64,000 bases of DNA, taken from the NCBI GenBank assembly GCA_946902985.2, contig OX336388.2, positions 287,224,526 to 287,288,525 on the forward strand, written 5' to 3'. The stretch comes from Meconema thalassinum (lineage: Eukaryota; Arthropoda; Insecta; Orthoptera; Tettigoniidae). Position 1 is the first letter of the stretch. Every line of letters starts with the position of its first letter. The position numbers and the translations under genes were made by a program. Of the stretch, positions 22,229-32,963 are shown one piece after another. The notes beneath the pieces are model-generated. The model worked only from the letters and a program-made list of their open reading frames with translations, was not told the DNA's origin and searched no databases.

Positions 22229-23401
22229 CTATTCTGGGTCGGTGCGCACCCCATCCTCGGAGACAATATGCCCAAGGTACTGGACCTGCTTCTGGAAGAG
22301 CTGACACTTCTTGGGGTTTAACTTCTGCTGGACAGCCCGTAGCTTCATGAAGATCTCTTTCAGGTTGTTGTAGTGCTCCTCAAAGCTTTTTCCCAGAACG
22401 ATGAAGTCGTCTAGGTAGACCAGGCAGGTCTTCCAGTGTAGTCCCCTCAGAATGGACTCCATTAGCCTTTCGAAGGTCGCAGGGGCGTTGCACAGACCGA
22501 ATGGCATGACGGTGAACTGCCAGAGCCCGCTGCCCACAGAGAACGCCGTTTTCTCGCGGTCGTTAGGGTGAACCTCCACCTGCCAGTAGCCACTCTTCAA
22601 ATCCAAGGTGGAGAACCATCTTGATCCTGATATGGTGTCGAGCGTGTCGTCGATCCGGGGTAGAGGGTAGCTGTCCTTCTTCATGACGTCGTTCACCCGC
22701 CTGTAATCCACGCAGAACCTGGTGGAACCGTCCTTCTTCTTCACTAGCACGACCGGAGAACTCCAAGGACTGTGATATGGCTCGATCACCCCTTGCTCCT
22801 TCATCTCTTCTACCATCCGGTCGACTTCGGCTTGCTCGGCGAGCGGGACACGTCGGAATGGGGCTCTAATCGGTGCGCTGTCCCCAACGTCGATTCTGTG
22901 CTTGACCAAGCTTCTCCTGCCAAAGTCGTTGCTCCCCACAGAGAATACGTCCTGGAATTCACGTAGCAGGTCCTGAAGTTGGCGTGATTGTTCATCGTCT
23001 AAATGGTCCTGGGATCCTTGGTACAGCTTCTGTAGTTCTTCTGGCAGTGTGCGTCTTCTTCGGTTGTCCATCTGCAGGTGTCCGTCCGTCGAATCTGTGA
23101 TGCGGGCAATCCAGGTAACGGGCTCGCAGACTCCTAGGTTGGTGTCCCGGTGAACCGTAATGTCGTAGTCGTTCAGGTTGGACAGGCGGACGTACGGCCG
23201 AGACGTCGTGTTGATGAGAGTCTTGGCAACTAGCAATCCTTTTGTCTGGATGTCCTCATATTTTGGCTCGACGACAGCCGCCACTCCCTCAGCAGTTCCG
23301 TCGATAATTACGGCAGCGCTGACCTCCGCCCTGGCGGGAACGATGACGTCTTCTCTCAGCCTTACTCGTCGTGCGGTGATGGACTCGTGCGCAGGTTGCA
23401 A
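22229..23401 (-). pseudogene. Reverse transcriptase, element A
   Basis: The 390-residue frame holds the Ty3/gypsy reverse transcriptase palm and fingers. Recognisable parts are VLVKKKDGSTRFCVDYRRVN (first catalytic region), SYPLPRIDDTLD, FSTLDLKSGYWQV (catalytic D), FGLCNAPATFERLM and the active-site box YLDDFIV. It ends at a TAG after GVRTDPE, where the family normally continues, and begins after a TAA at 23408-23410 that separates it from protease in the same frame. The enzyme copies element RNA into DNA in cytoplasmic particles. The apparent start is a TTG within the original frame, not a true initiation codon. Confidence 0.93.
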
Positions 23402-23407
23402 AGCAAG

Positions 23408-23806
23408 TTACTCACCTCCGAAGTGCAGAGTGTTGGTACTCAGATCCAAGATGATGTTGTTCTGGTCCAGGAAGTCCAGTCCGATGATCACTTCATTTGA
23501 TACGTCAGCCAAGAGCACTGGATGCTTTATCGCCCGTCGACCAATGACGAACTCCAGTGATGCTTCGCCATGTACCGGTGCGGTCTCTCCGGTCGCGGTT
23601 ATAAGCTGGAGGTTCCTCTGTGTGGGTTGCAATCTCCACTTCGGGATCACGGTGGGACTGACGATGGTCCTCGATGCTCCCGTGTCGATTAGCATGGGCC
23701 AGCTCACTCCGTTGACGACTCCATCGACCATCAGGCTGCTATTTTCCCTCAGTAACTTCGTCACACGAACCTGGACTGCCGGGGCTTGACTACTGTCACA
23801 AGCCAA
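23408..23806 (-). pseudogene. Aspartic protease, element A
   Basis: The 132-residue frame contains the retropepsin active-site motif LIDTGASRTIVSP at about residues 38-50 and a later VIIGLDFLDQ flap/C-terminal segment, in line with Ty3-type proteases that act as dimers. The frame is minus one relative to gag and extends upstream past the listed TTG into the gag overlap. It would be reached by frameshifting at 23836-23842. It ends at a TAA just before reverse transcriptase. Confidence 0.88.
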
Positions 23807-23826
23807 CCTTTGCCCCCCAAGGCTGG

Positions 23827-24123
23827 CTAATACTCGTTTCCCTGGGTCGCGCGGTTTTCAGACGACTGATTTCCCGTCGGATACCCTCGGCCGCGGCGAT
23901 CACCGCAGTCCTTGCTCAGGTGGCCTTTCTTACCGCAGGTCCAGCAGGTCGGTAGTCCTCTTCCAGGCCGCCTCTCCGGTTGCCTTCCGGCTGTGTCGTT
24001 ACTGGTGGTGCCGCGACTATCGAAGAAACGGCTTAGCGCCTCCATTAATTCGTCGGCCAGGGGCTTGGTCTCGTTGATTTTTACTGGTTCGTCGACGTCC
24101 ACTTGACGCACCCGCGCCCGCAT
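23827..24123 (-). pseudogene. Gag nucleocapsid part, element A
   Basis: The 98-residue frame contains one zinc knuckle of the C-x2-C-x4-H-x4-C type (CWTCGKKGHLSKDC) followed by a basic tail rich in Arg and Gly. This is the RNA-binding part of gag. It lies in the same frame as the preceding capsid segment, separated by TAG at 24133-24135, so the capsid and nucleocapsid were one protein. Its own stop is at 23827-23829. Confidence 0.85.
23836..23842 (-). promoter_or_regulatory. Candidate -1 ribosomal frameshift site GGGAAAC
   Basis: On the minus strand the heptamer GGGAAAC sits in the correct phase (G GGA AAC) two codons before the gag stop. The protease frame is exactly minus one relative to gag. 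This is a canonical slippery sequence used by some retroviruses. A downstream stem or pseudoknot was not established. Confidence 0.6.
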
Positions 24124-24132
24124 TCTGGATGC

Positions 24133-25080
24133 CTATTTTGCCGTCTCGAACTCAAGTGCGTCGCACAGCGCATCTGCCAGGGTCTTATTGCGCGCGAGTC
24201 GCAGCGCCTGTTGAGTGTCCGAGTCCCGTAGCCCGTCGGTGAAGGTCTGCGTCGCAATCTTTTCCAGAAAGTCGGCCGGTGCTGTTGGATAGGCGAGCCT
24301 TACGAGGCGTGCGATGTCCATCTCGAACTCCTGCAGGGTTTCCGCGTCCTTCTGTACCCGGGTCCGGAGCTGCATCTGGTAGGCTTGCTGAAGGTGGCTA
24401 TCTCCATATCGGGACTCCATATGGGCGATCAGTGAAGCGTAGTCCTGGGATCCAGTCGGGATGGCCTGAAGGACATTGAGGGCGTCACCTCTCAGCGCTA
24501 CAATGAGAGCTGTAGCTTTTTCTGTGTTGTTCCAGTTATTTATGGAACAGGCTGCCTCGAACTGACGTAAGTAGGTGCTCCACGGGACCTTTCCGTCGAA
24601 TGTTGGGGGCGTCACTCTACTATGTCCCGTTCCTGATATTCCCGGTGTAACGGTGGGCGGGCGTTGGCGCAGCTTGGCAACTTCCTTTCGTAGAGCGTTG
24701 AATTTCTCTTCCACCCCCGTCAGTGGGTGTCGGCGCAGCTCGGCAACTTCCTTTTGTAAGGCGTTGAATTTCTCCTCCACCCCCATCAGCGGGCGTTGGC
24801 ACAGCTCGGCAACTTCCACTTGTAAGGCGTTGAATTTCTCCCCCCCCCCCCCCCTCATCAGCGGTCGTTGGCACAGCTCGGTAACTTCCACTTGCAAGGC
24901 GTTGAATTTCTCCTCCACCCCCATCAGCGGGCGTTGGCGCAGCTCGGCAACTTCCACTTGTAAGGCGTCGAACTTCTTTTCCACTGCTGCGACTTCCTTG
25001 GTTAAATTCTTCTGGCCGTCATCCATCTTCTTCTGGCCGGCCTCCATTTTGGTTTCCATGCCAATTAACTTTTCTAGCAA
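24133..25080 (-). pseudogene. Gag with repeated coiled coil and capsid, element A
   Basis: The 315-residue frame starts MLEKLIGMETKMEAGQKKM. Five near-identical 22-residue units (EKFNALQVEVAELCQRPLMG-like) then occupy residues 35-135 and probably form a coiled coil. One unit contains a run of 15 G bases coding for RGGGG. Then comes a Ty3-type capsid: PPTFDGKVPWSTYLRQFEAA, ALIVALRGDALNVL and QMQLRTRVQKDAETLQEFE. An in-frame TAG ends it before the zinc knuckle. Gag forms the particle that encloses the element RNA. The frame with the upstream leader supports the listed ATG. Confidence 0.85.
24660..24990 (-). repeat. Tandem 66-base units inside element A gag
   Basis: About five copies of a 66-base unit (GTTGAATTTCTCC... 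with CAGCTCGGCAACTTCC on the plus strand) lie head to tail. They keep the reading frame. A C15 tract at 24840-24854 replaces a mixed sequence in one unit. Confidence 0.8.
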
Positions 25081-25219
25081 TGCTGCCTATTGCGCCTCCA
25101 TTTTAGTTGTTTGTCTTGTAAAGGGCATGCACTCACAGGAAAATTAGAGAAAATGACCTGCTCGGGTTTTGAAACCAGGACCGCCAGGTGTTGTGCTTGT
25201 GCTTGAGTTCGTAATCCGG

Positions 25220-25231
25220 CTTCTGACACCA
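25220..25231 (-). other. Element A primer-binding site, tRNA-Leu type
   Basis: On the minus strand, two bases after the 5' LTR, the sequence TGGTGTCAGAAG complements the 3' end of animal tRNA-Leu (…CTTCTGACACCA). It continues with CCGGATTACGAAC, which partly matches the T-arm of the same tRNA. The reading is by memory of tRNA-Leu sequences. Confidence 0.75.
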
Positions 25232-25233
25232 GT

Positions 25234-25927
25234 TGTTACGTGCCACCCCCCTAGTGGCACTTTTGTCAACTGGATTACGGTGGGTTGAAGCACAATACAA
25301 GATTGTTGCTTTAAATGAAATAATTAACTTTATTGCGGCCAGAACATACACCACTCATCAGCAAATACAAGCAATTATTACCTTACTCCAGTTTCCTCAA
25401 GTCTCCTCCTTATGGAGAGCTCTTGACCTCTATCTCTTGTCAACAGTTAATCTTCTCGCTAATGAGTCTGTTGGCCTTGACAGAACTGCCTGCAACTCTT
25501 CCTCATGTACACCAACTACAGTTACTTACGATATTCCGCTACACGCTATTTCGCTGTCCAAAAGCTGGAGGAAACAATGCCACTGGATTTCGTAACTCGC
25601 ACGGCACTTCGTCACCACACTTCTGTCGCTCAGGAAAGACGCTCGCACCAGCTCGTAAAACACACACCCACAGAAAAACTCGGTCCCCTCACTGTTGAAG
25701 CCGCTTATATAGCAGGCTGGTGACTCACTGGATTCTAGAATCGTCCAGGACACACGGCTTCTAGAGATTTCCTTCACTGGCTGGGTCACGAATATTCTGG
25801 ACCATCCCTTTCACTTCGCAGCCCGTTGCGTAACGCGCACGTAATACACTGAGGCAGAGCACACACAGCCTGGGGGCAGCTGTGACTCAACGCGGCGAGG
25901 CGACAAAACAAACTCACAGCCGCAACA
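25234..25927 (-). repeat. Element A 5' LTR
   Basis: This is the 694-base partner of 7834-8527. The outer end GCAACA carries a C where the other LTR has T. The flank is ATATGTCTATC, completing the ATAT duplication. Confidence 0.95.
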
Positions 25928-26467
25928 ATATGTCTATCTTCAATACATCGCCCACTATAAGTGTTTATACGTTTTAATTTCTTCCAACCATGTCCATTCA
26001 AGTACTGAGGCAACAGTTGACGAGCTATATAAGGGCGAATCTATCATCCCTGTTACAGCCTAGCTGGCGGGGAATCTATTGCCCAAGATACAGCCAGCAG
26101 CAAACCGTTGAGTCGTGTTGAATTAAGACTTCTGAGAAGGGTGGTTGTGTTTGGAGTTTCGCTGGAAGTGCAACTCGGGTTTTCTTCATTTTGTCTGTGA
26201 ACTTTTCGTTCCGCAAAATTCACAGTCAAGTTAGGATTGGACGGAAGGGGGATTTGTGTTTCATACACGTCGCCATTCTTAAATTACGTCTGACAAGAAT
26301 TTGTTGCACTTGCATCTCCATGATAATATAATTAATAGTCCAGTCAATGATTTTAACCCATTGTGCCGAGACGTAAAACGGATATTGGTCGTTGTTCATT
26401 GACATTGGAAAGAACAGGGCTTATCACGTAATGCATTCTCCCGGGCGAAGCCGGGTCGGGTTGCTAG
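25928..26467 (+). mobile_element. Helitron-like element, copy 2, right part
   Basis: This resumes the body interrupted at 7833. It ends with a stem CCCGG/CCGGG (26440-26444 and 26451-26455), loop GCGAAG, eight bases, then CTAG at 26464-26467 followed by T. A 3' hairpin shortly before CTRR and insertion between A and T are Helitron hallmarks. Confidence 0.72.
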
Positions 26468-26744
26468 TAAATAAATAAATAATAGAAGAAATATAAAAAT
26501 TAAAATAATGAATACTATAAAACAATTATGATAATAATTGCAAAAATCAATTGGAAATTAGTTAATTAATTAATTCAATAAAACTATCAAAATTAAATCA
26601 TTAAGAACATAAATTGAAAATTAAAAATATATATGTAGAGAAACAAAAAAAACATTATTAATAATAATAATAATAATAATGAAAAAAAATTAAAATGTAA
26701 AACGTAAAATAACGAATGGTCTTGCCCTATAAAGGGTTAAGGAA
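26468..26744. repeat. AT-rich low-complexity stretch
   Basis: This is made almost only of A and T, with (AAT)n at about 26657-26680 and AATAAATAAATAAT at its start. No gene is seen. Confidence 0.7.
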
Positions 26745-27025
26745 GAGAAACTGTCCCATGTTACCAAGCTAGCATTCTTGGTTGGCACTGCGGAGTCTCG
26801 TCTTCGATTCCCAGCTCTGCCAAGAAATAAAATTCTCGTCTGAGGGCTAGAACGAGGTACATTCAGCCACGTGAGGGTAAACAGAGAAACCGTGGGCTCG
26901 ATTCCTGCCTCAGTCATCTGGGAAGTGGTTTTCAATAGATTCCCACTTGTATTACAGGCAAATTCCGGGATGGGTCCTAACATTAGGCCATGGTCGCTTC
27001 CTTCCCCATCCTAGCCGTGAATTAC
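26745..27025 (+). repeat. Two adjoining tRNA-derived SINE-like segments
   Basis: One segment has GGCACTGCGGAG and a B-box-like TTCGATTCCCAG. The next has GGGCTCGATTCCTGCC, then TTTCAATAGATTCCCAC and GGCCATGGTCGCTTCC, which match the body of family S2 (compare 36185-36475 and 53163-53480). Confidence 0.55.
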
Positions 27026-27102
27026 AAACATACAGGGTGGTTATAATTAAAGTTTCGCTACTTGCGAGTGATCGTAGGACAATAGGACGGCGTGGCAGCA
27101 CA

Positions 27103-27272
27103 CATCTGTGCTTAGTATAAAAACAAAGTCCCCGATTCTTGGATGTCACGGGTGAACCTCGGATGGATTTTGATGCGGTTTTCACCATTCTGTAAAGGAT
27201 ATCTCGAGGAAGGTTTCTGTAGAAAATAATTAATTTATGATCAAAGGAAGTCAAGCAGTAACGATTTCAGTG
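27103..27272 (+). repeat. Helitron-like fragment, copy 3
   Basis: The first 170 bases match the left part of copies 1 and 2 (AGTCCCCGATTCTTGG, GGATATCTCGAGG, AACGATTTCAGTG). The right part is missing. Confidence 0.65.
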
Positions 27273-27502
27273 TGGTTAACGCTAAAAAATACGTTCATTC
27301 CAATAACAATATTCCCCTTAGCGGATCATTATATTTCTCTCACTCTAATGTATTGCTGAACAAAGAAACCGTAGAGCGGACTTATCTTGAAAGTCGCGCG
27401 TTCGTATCTCTCACGTGAGAGAGAACCATTCCAGTCAGGGGAGTAAATAAGGGGTATGCCCGGGGGGCACGCTCGCGAAATTTTTGTCACATATTTGTTT
27501 GT

Positions 27503-27845
27503 GAGAGCCTCCGTGGCTTAGGCGGCAGCACGCCGGCCTCTCACCGCTGGGTCCGTGGTTCAAATCCCGGTCACTCCATGTGAGATCTGTGCTGGACAAA
27601 ACGGAGGTAGACAGGTTTTTCTCCGGGTACTCCGGTTTTCCCTGTCACAATTTCATTCCAGCAACACTCTCCACTATCATTTCATTTCATCTGTCATTCA
27701 TTTAATCATTGCCCCAGAGGAGTGCGACAGGCTTCGGCAGCCGGCACACTTCATATCCTCGCCGCTAGATGGGGGCTTCATTCATTCCATTCCTGACCCG
27801 GTCGGAGACTGGAAGCAGGCTGTGGATTTTCATTTTTCATTTGTT
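27503..27845 (+). repeat. tRNA-derived SINE, family S3, full head
   Basis: The head shows a clear A-box TGGCTTAGGCGGC and B-box GGTTCAAATCC inside a 75-base tRNA-like region. The body then includes CCGGGTACTCCGG and CCTCGCCGCTAGATGGGGGC. Shorter copies of the 3' half are at 34484-34560 and 36935-37055. Confidence 0.8.
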
Positions 27846-29016
27846 TGTGAATTAAGACATTAGAAACTAATATTCTTATCATGTACTATTGTTACTAAGC
27901 GACGTATGGCAACGTTGCAAAGCAAGGTGACATTAGAGCGATGTGAACAGTGTGACAATCAGTTTGCTCTGATATTATGTGTAACAACATAACCTCTTAT
28001 TACTCTCCAGTGTCTTCGCTCTTAAGAACATACCAAGAACAGCAAAAAGTGCCCTTGAAGCTGTGACAAAAGTTTTTTCCCTCTTATACCCTTATCAAAC
28101 TTTTGGCAAATTTGCCTCTCTCTGTAGCTATCGGTACTGCCGATTGGTTGAAAACATACTTAAGAAATTCTACTTCTGAAAACTGACTCAACGGACTAGT
28201 ATTGTTATCTATTTTCAGAGACATGCATCTCACTGACAATGTTATAAACCAATTAGGTAATGCTTTAAGAAACCCTGACTTTATATTATAGTGTAAGTTG
28301 TAAATCAAAACAGTAATGTTACTTCTTTCCATGTAAACTCCATCCATTGAGCAAGATCATTGTATTAATTAAAAGTAACATAAAATGGTCTTAGTTGTGT
28401 TTGACATTAACCAAACATAAACATCACAACAATTGGTAGAAAAGTGATGCCAGATAGCCTTAAAACTTATCATTTTGCACCAAATTATAAAAAATTCTTT
28501 GGGGCCAATACCATGCCCCATAACCCTCAGATGACCACCCCCAAAATAAAACTCTATATACGCCCCTTATTCCAGTACGTTCAGACAAAGGAGCTACGTC
28601 CCTGAGTGCATCAGCACCTGAAAGGGCAGTCCTGCTCTACGAGATAACGAGTAAATGTAAAAACACTTAACAAAAGAGAAGAAACTTCAATTTTAATGCT
28701 GGCCAGCTCTGCATGGCTTAATAGATACAGTAACTCGATTTTAATGGCGCCCGCCTTAACTGAGCTCCAAGTCTGGTGACGAAGTTACTGCACCATCCAC
28801 AGTAACACAAAATAGCGTGGTCACTAAGTAGCTTGGTAATGACTAAATAGTTGAGGGGAAGTTGGCTACAGTGGCTTGTTAACACAGGCAAAACAGAGGA
28901 ACGTCGTTAGGTTTAACTTGTCTATTTGTATGCGAATGATCGTGTAACTGTCAAAAGTTGTCACCAGAGTGCAACTAGACTAGAAGGTTACGTCTCAAAA
29001 TTCACTAGCTACCAAG
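27846..29016. other. No recognisable gene
   Basis: A minus-strand frame at 28084-28347 (87 codons) has no known motif. No repeat shared with other parts was recognised here. Confidence 0.35.
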
Positions 29017-30424
29017 AAGTTCCGTGAAGAACTATACAGCCTACTTTTCAGGCCAATGATTATTCTACAGAATATGAACCTATCTAGAATAATGACGAAA
29101 TTAAGTTGCTAATATCGAAATTTCCAATTAGTTCGAAATACTGTATACCTGGCATAATGTATCCTAATAGAGCACTACAGTTGGCAGCCCTGATGACTGA
29201 ATATATTCTTAGTTCCGTCTCTTAAGGTACAAAATACAAAATTTGGTTGAAGTCCAATGAATAGCATGGACGTTACATGCAGTTAAACATTGGATCTAAC
29301 AGCGCGCGTAAAATCATGTTGGCAACAATGTCATGCATGTATTGGTCAGAAATAATCTGAAATAATATGATATATTGTTGTGCCAATTTTGAATGAAATC
29401 CATTAGTTAGTATAGACGTTACATGCATTTTAAAATTGGACCTATCAGCAGGCTTAGAATCATGTTGGCAGCACTGACGTATATTAGTTACTCCAAATTC
29501 GTCTAGAATGCCAGGTACTATACGTGTGCAAAGTTTAGAGCTATTGGCTTGCATACTTTCTGATATATTGATATTAGGGTAACAAAAATAGGGACAGCAC
29601 ATATTAACAGTTGGCAGCACTGGTTGCTCCTTAGAATACGCATAGTCATATCTGTTATGGTACACATAGCACATACGAAATTTGGTTGAAATCCAAATGA
29701 TAGTATGGAAGTTACATGTATTTAAAGTTGGACCTGTCAGCAGGCTTAGAATCATGTTGGTAGCACTGACGTATATAAGTTACTCCAAATTAATATAGAA
29801 TGTCAGGTACTATACGTGTGCATAGTTTAAAGCTGTCGGCTTGCATACTTTCTGATATATTGGTATTTGGATTTTAAAAAATAGGAGCATTTATTAACAG
29901 TTGGCAGCCCTGGTAGGTCTTAAGAATACGCTCAGTCATATCTGGTTATGTACACATACAACATACGAAATTTGGTTGAATTCCAATTGATAGTATAAAC
30001 GTTATATGCATTTAAAAATTGGACCTATCAGGAGGCTTATAATCATTTTGGCAACACTGCCATGTTTAGCCTCCTGGAAATTAAACTGAAATATTATGAT
30101 CTGTAAGTGTGCCAATTTTGAAATCGCTCCCATTCATACTTTCCAAGATATCCAACATGGAGCTCAAATTTCAATTGCGATTTTTTAGCAGTTGGTAGCA
30201 CTGACATCATTTTCAAATATGGCCGTGAGATATTCAGGTATAGATCTTTACTCCTACCAAATTTTGTTTCGATTGCTGCAGCCGTTTAGGAGTTGATAGG
30301 GGGGACACACACACACAACCAGCCAGACAGACAGAAGGACAGACAGACAGACAGACAGACACACATTTGCCCGATCTCATAAGTCTACTTTTTCCTCATT
30401 TTTGCAAAATGTGAAAAGTAGGCT
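29017..30424 (+). repeat. Repeat R1, copy 2, with inverted ends
   Basis: The element starts AGCCTACTTTTCA (29038) and ends with its exact inverse TGAAAAGTAGGCT, a 13-base terminal inverted repeat. The interior has about 290-base units with GAAATTTGGTTGAA and ATCATGTTGGCAGCACTG. A (CAGA)n microsatellite (30325-30361) lies before the end. A minus-strand 160-codon frame crosses the units and looks accidental. Confidence 0.6.
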
Positions 30425-30451
30425 AAAAATAGTATCAAAACTCACGACAAT

Positions 30452-31085
30452 AAACTACTGTCGACCAAAGTATTATGTGCACTCGAGTTTGAAGGTCGTT
30501 TGTGAAGTAACCAATAGACCTACATAAAATCCAATAACATCATCATTTTCGTCGTTCTATTTTAGGTTAGGTCATGTAGGTTTTGAATTTTTAATTTATA
30601 TTTCAATATTTTGATCGCAGTTGGAACACAAAAAGTGCACGTTTTTAAGCGTGTTTCAACCATGCGTCACACTTAAGATTTATTATCTCAAAAACCTGTC
30701 ATCAGATCGAATCCAAATTTTTACGCAATATACCTTGGAATGTTGTATAACTGGTTTATTAATTTCAAAATTGTGTGTGTCCAAGAAACAAAGTTGTTAT
30801 CATTTTTGTAAGGTAACTTTTTCTCAGCTCGGGGTGGTTGGAAAATGTAGTTCTTGGTCGCGTTGGAATCCTTATACATCGAAAAGTTATGCTGTATAAC
30901 TGTGAAATACGTAAATTAATTCACTTATTTTATATCGGTTTGTATTTGTATGAGGAAATAACACATGGTTCACCAGGTAGCCGCTCCCGGAAAAACTGTA
31001 CAGCGTTGCTGAGATGGAGCCCATCACTTCCGAGCGAGGCGCGCTATGATGCTATCTACCAGTTATACTGTCATGTATTTTCCGC
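30452..31085 (+). repeat. Repeat R2, copy 1
   Basis: About 630 bases match, in inverse direction, 41730-42330 and, in direct sense, 41463-41720. Shared phrases include AACAAAGTTGTTATCATTTT, ATGTAGTTCTTGGTCGCGTT and ATGGTTCACCAG. No domain is recognised in its short frames. Confidence 0.7.
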
Positions 31086-32963
31086 TTGATATGGGAATAC
31101 TTTCTTCGCTGAGAAACTTATGTGGGATAAACTTCTAATCCACATAAATTGTCTTCTTACGGGGGAAATTTTCTGCCGTATTTAACTGCCGCCAATAGAA
31201 ACTACAACTCATAATTATTCTCTCAAGCCAAACTCAACTTTTACATAACAGCAATAACTTTTCTTTCTATAAACTTTTTGTGCTACTACAGTGAACTTTC
31301 AACTATATCAACAGACTATAGTGAAAACAGTGCCTGTTCAATTTTTCATCCGCGTCGCGCTCGTCCGAGTACAATAAATACGGCCATGAACACTCTTCCA
31401 CAATCCCATTTGATCTTTCCCAAACCCTTTACTAACAAACTAGAATAATAAAATTGTTACTTTAGGTCATTTTTCAATGAGGTGTCACTCTCAATAAGTG
31501 CCCTCCCTTACTTGCTCCACGTACAACGAATTAATGTCTGTAAAACTTCGTGTCTATTACACGCCTTAAATTATGTTGTTTCTCCCTTCTAATGAGGGAA
31601 TCCAATTCGTTTTACTCAAAAGTGAGTTATCTCTAGGTTTCACGAAAGGGAAATTTGCCCTATTTTTCTCGTGATCCCTACCCACATAGGAGTTCTAGAA
31701 ACTTCCTTTCAATTTTTCTCTTCAGGTTTCACAATAAGTGACCTGCCCTATTTGTATAATCGCCAAAAGTAGTTCTGTATTAATACAAGAATTTATAGAA
31801 ACTTCTATTTCATCTCTTCCTGTTTTTTGTTGTTGTTAATTTCGAAGTAGTTATTTGTTCATATTTCTAAAATACCTATCTAGAAATCCTTAAAGTACAC
31901 ACCTTGTACTTGATTTATTGTTTAACCTTAATTACGTCAATTATTTTTAAATTTCCCAATTATTAATCTTAGCTATTTCAAAATCTTACGAAGATTTTAA
32001 AGCTTATAAAAGGTTTAAAACCAAAAGAATTGTCAATTGCCTGGCGCAAGCTTTAGATGTTTTCGGAGGTCTGCGACCCCAATTGTTTACAAAATCAAAA
32101 TTATATATTTCTTACATAAACTACTTCCTTTTACATTGTTAAATAAATTAAGATTTGTTCTTTTGATTTATCATTCTTCAACCATAACGGTTAGGCAAGA
32201 TCCTGTCTTCCCTGACTCTTCCTAGGTATATGCCCTCTTTAATAAAAATAAATCCATTGATAAGGTTTTCACTACTTGTTGCATTTGAGCAAGAACTCTT
32301 AGTTATTAACTTACTAAAGTCTCTCTTAGCTTTGATAGCTAATTCTAACTGGCCAGTAAGGCGCGCATAGCTCGCTACGTCAGCTTCCTGCTTGTGGAGA
32401 TTCTCTCTACCACTTATGGTTGGTTTTTCAAAATGTAAGTGTTTCTCATTGTCAAAACTTTTAGTCGGCGCCTTGCTGGGTAAAAGCTTAGTCATTTCTA
32501 AATGCAACTATTGGTACTCTTATCAAAATTATTCCCAAGGGTATAATTGCTTTATCCCTACCCTTCTTGGAAGCATTCGGTCGCTCTTTAGAAATTCTAC
32601 AATTTCAAGAACTAAAATATCACGGCTGATTCAAATTATTTGTATTCTTCAAAATACTTGTTTAGAAACAAACTCCTTTGAACAGATATACAATAAATCT
32701 GTTACTCTTTGTCTTGCCGGACCACCACCCTTTCCCATAGTAGGTATACTTATGCTTGAGAGGGAATACGCTATAGCAGCTTTCTTGCGAATAGCCCAAG
32801 TTCCAGCTGCGTTTCCTGTTAGCTTCGCCCAGGTCCCTACCCACTTTAGGTATCGGAAAGCGGATTTGCAGTGGCAGCTGCCTTTGAGTATACTTAAAGT
32901 TAAAATTATAACTTCTGTTGGACTCTCGTCCTATTTCTCCATCCATTTTCTCCAGTCCGAATC
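31086..32963. other. No recognisable gene; may be LTR-element interior
   Basis: AT-rich sequence with short frames at 32178-32507 (-), 32392-32976 (+) and 32662-32946 (-), none recognised. It borders an LTR-like repeat at 32964 on the side where an interior would lie, but I see no gag, protease or RT motif. Confidence 0.3.

Larger units (their letters stand above)
7834..25927 (-). mobile_element. Ty3/gypsy LTR retrotransposon, element A
   Basis: Element A lies on the minus strand between two 694-base LTRs (TG...CA), flanked by the 4-base duplication ATAT (7830-7833 and 25928-25931). Removing the nested element B leaves about 6.4 kb. The order on the minus strand is LTR, tRNA-Leu-like primer site, gag, protease, reverse transcriptase, RNase H, integrase, polypurine tract, LTR, which is the Ty3/gypsy order with integrase last. 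The LTRs differ at about 14 positions by eye. In-frame stops (24133, 23408, 22229, 9323), a frameshift near 9440 and the element B insertion make it defective. No envelope frame is visible. Confidence 0.92.

Noticed and set aside
24575..25147. Plus-strand frame of 190 codons with repeated segments
   Set aside because: This is a shadow of the tandem repeats in element A gag on the minus strand.
27503..27580. Possible tRNA gene with a good B-box
   Set aside because: It is fused to a SINE body repeated elsewhere in the window.
28084..28347. Possible hAT transposase end on the minus strand
   Set aside because: I looked for the usual dimerisation pattern and did not find it.
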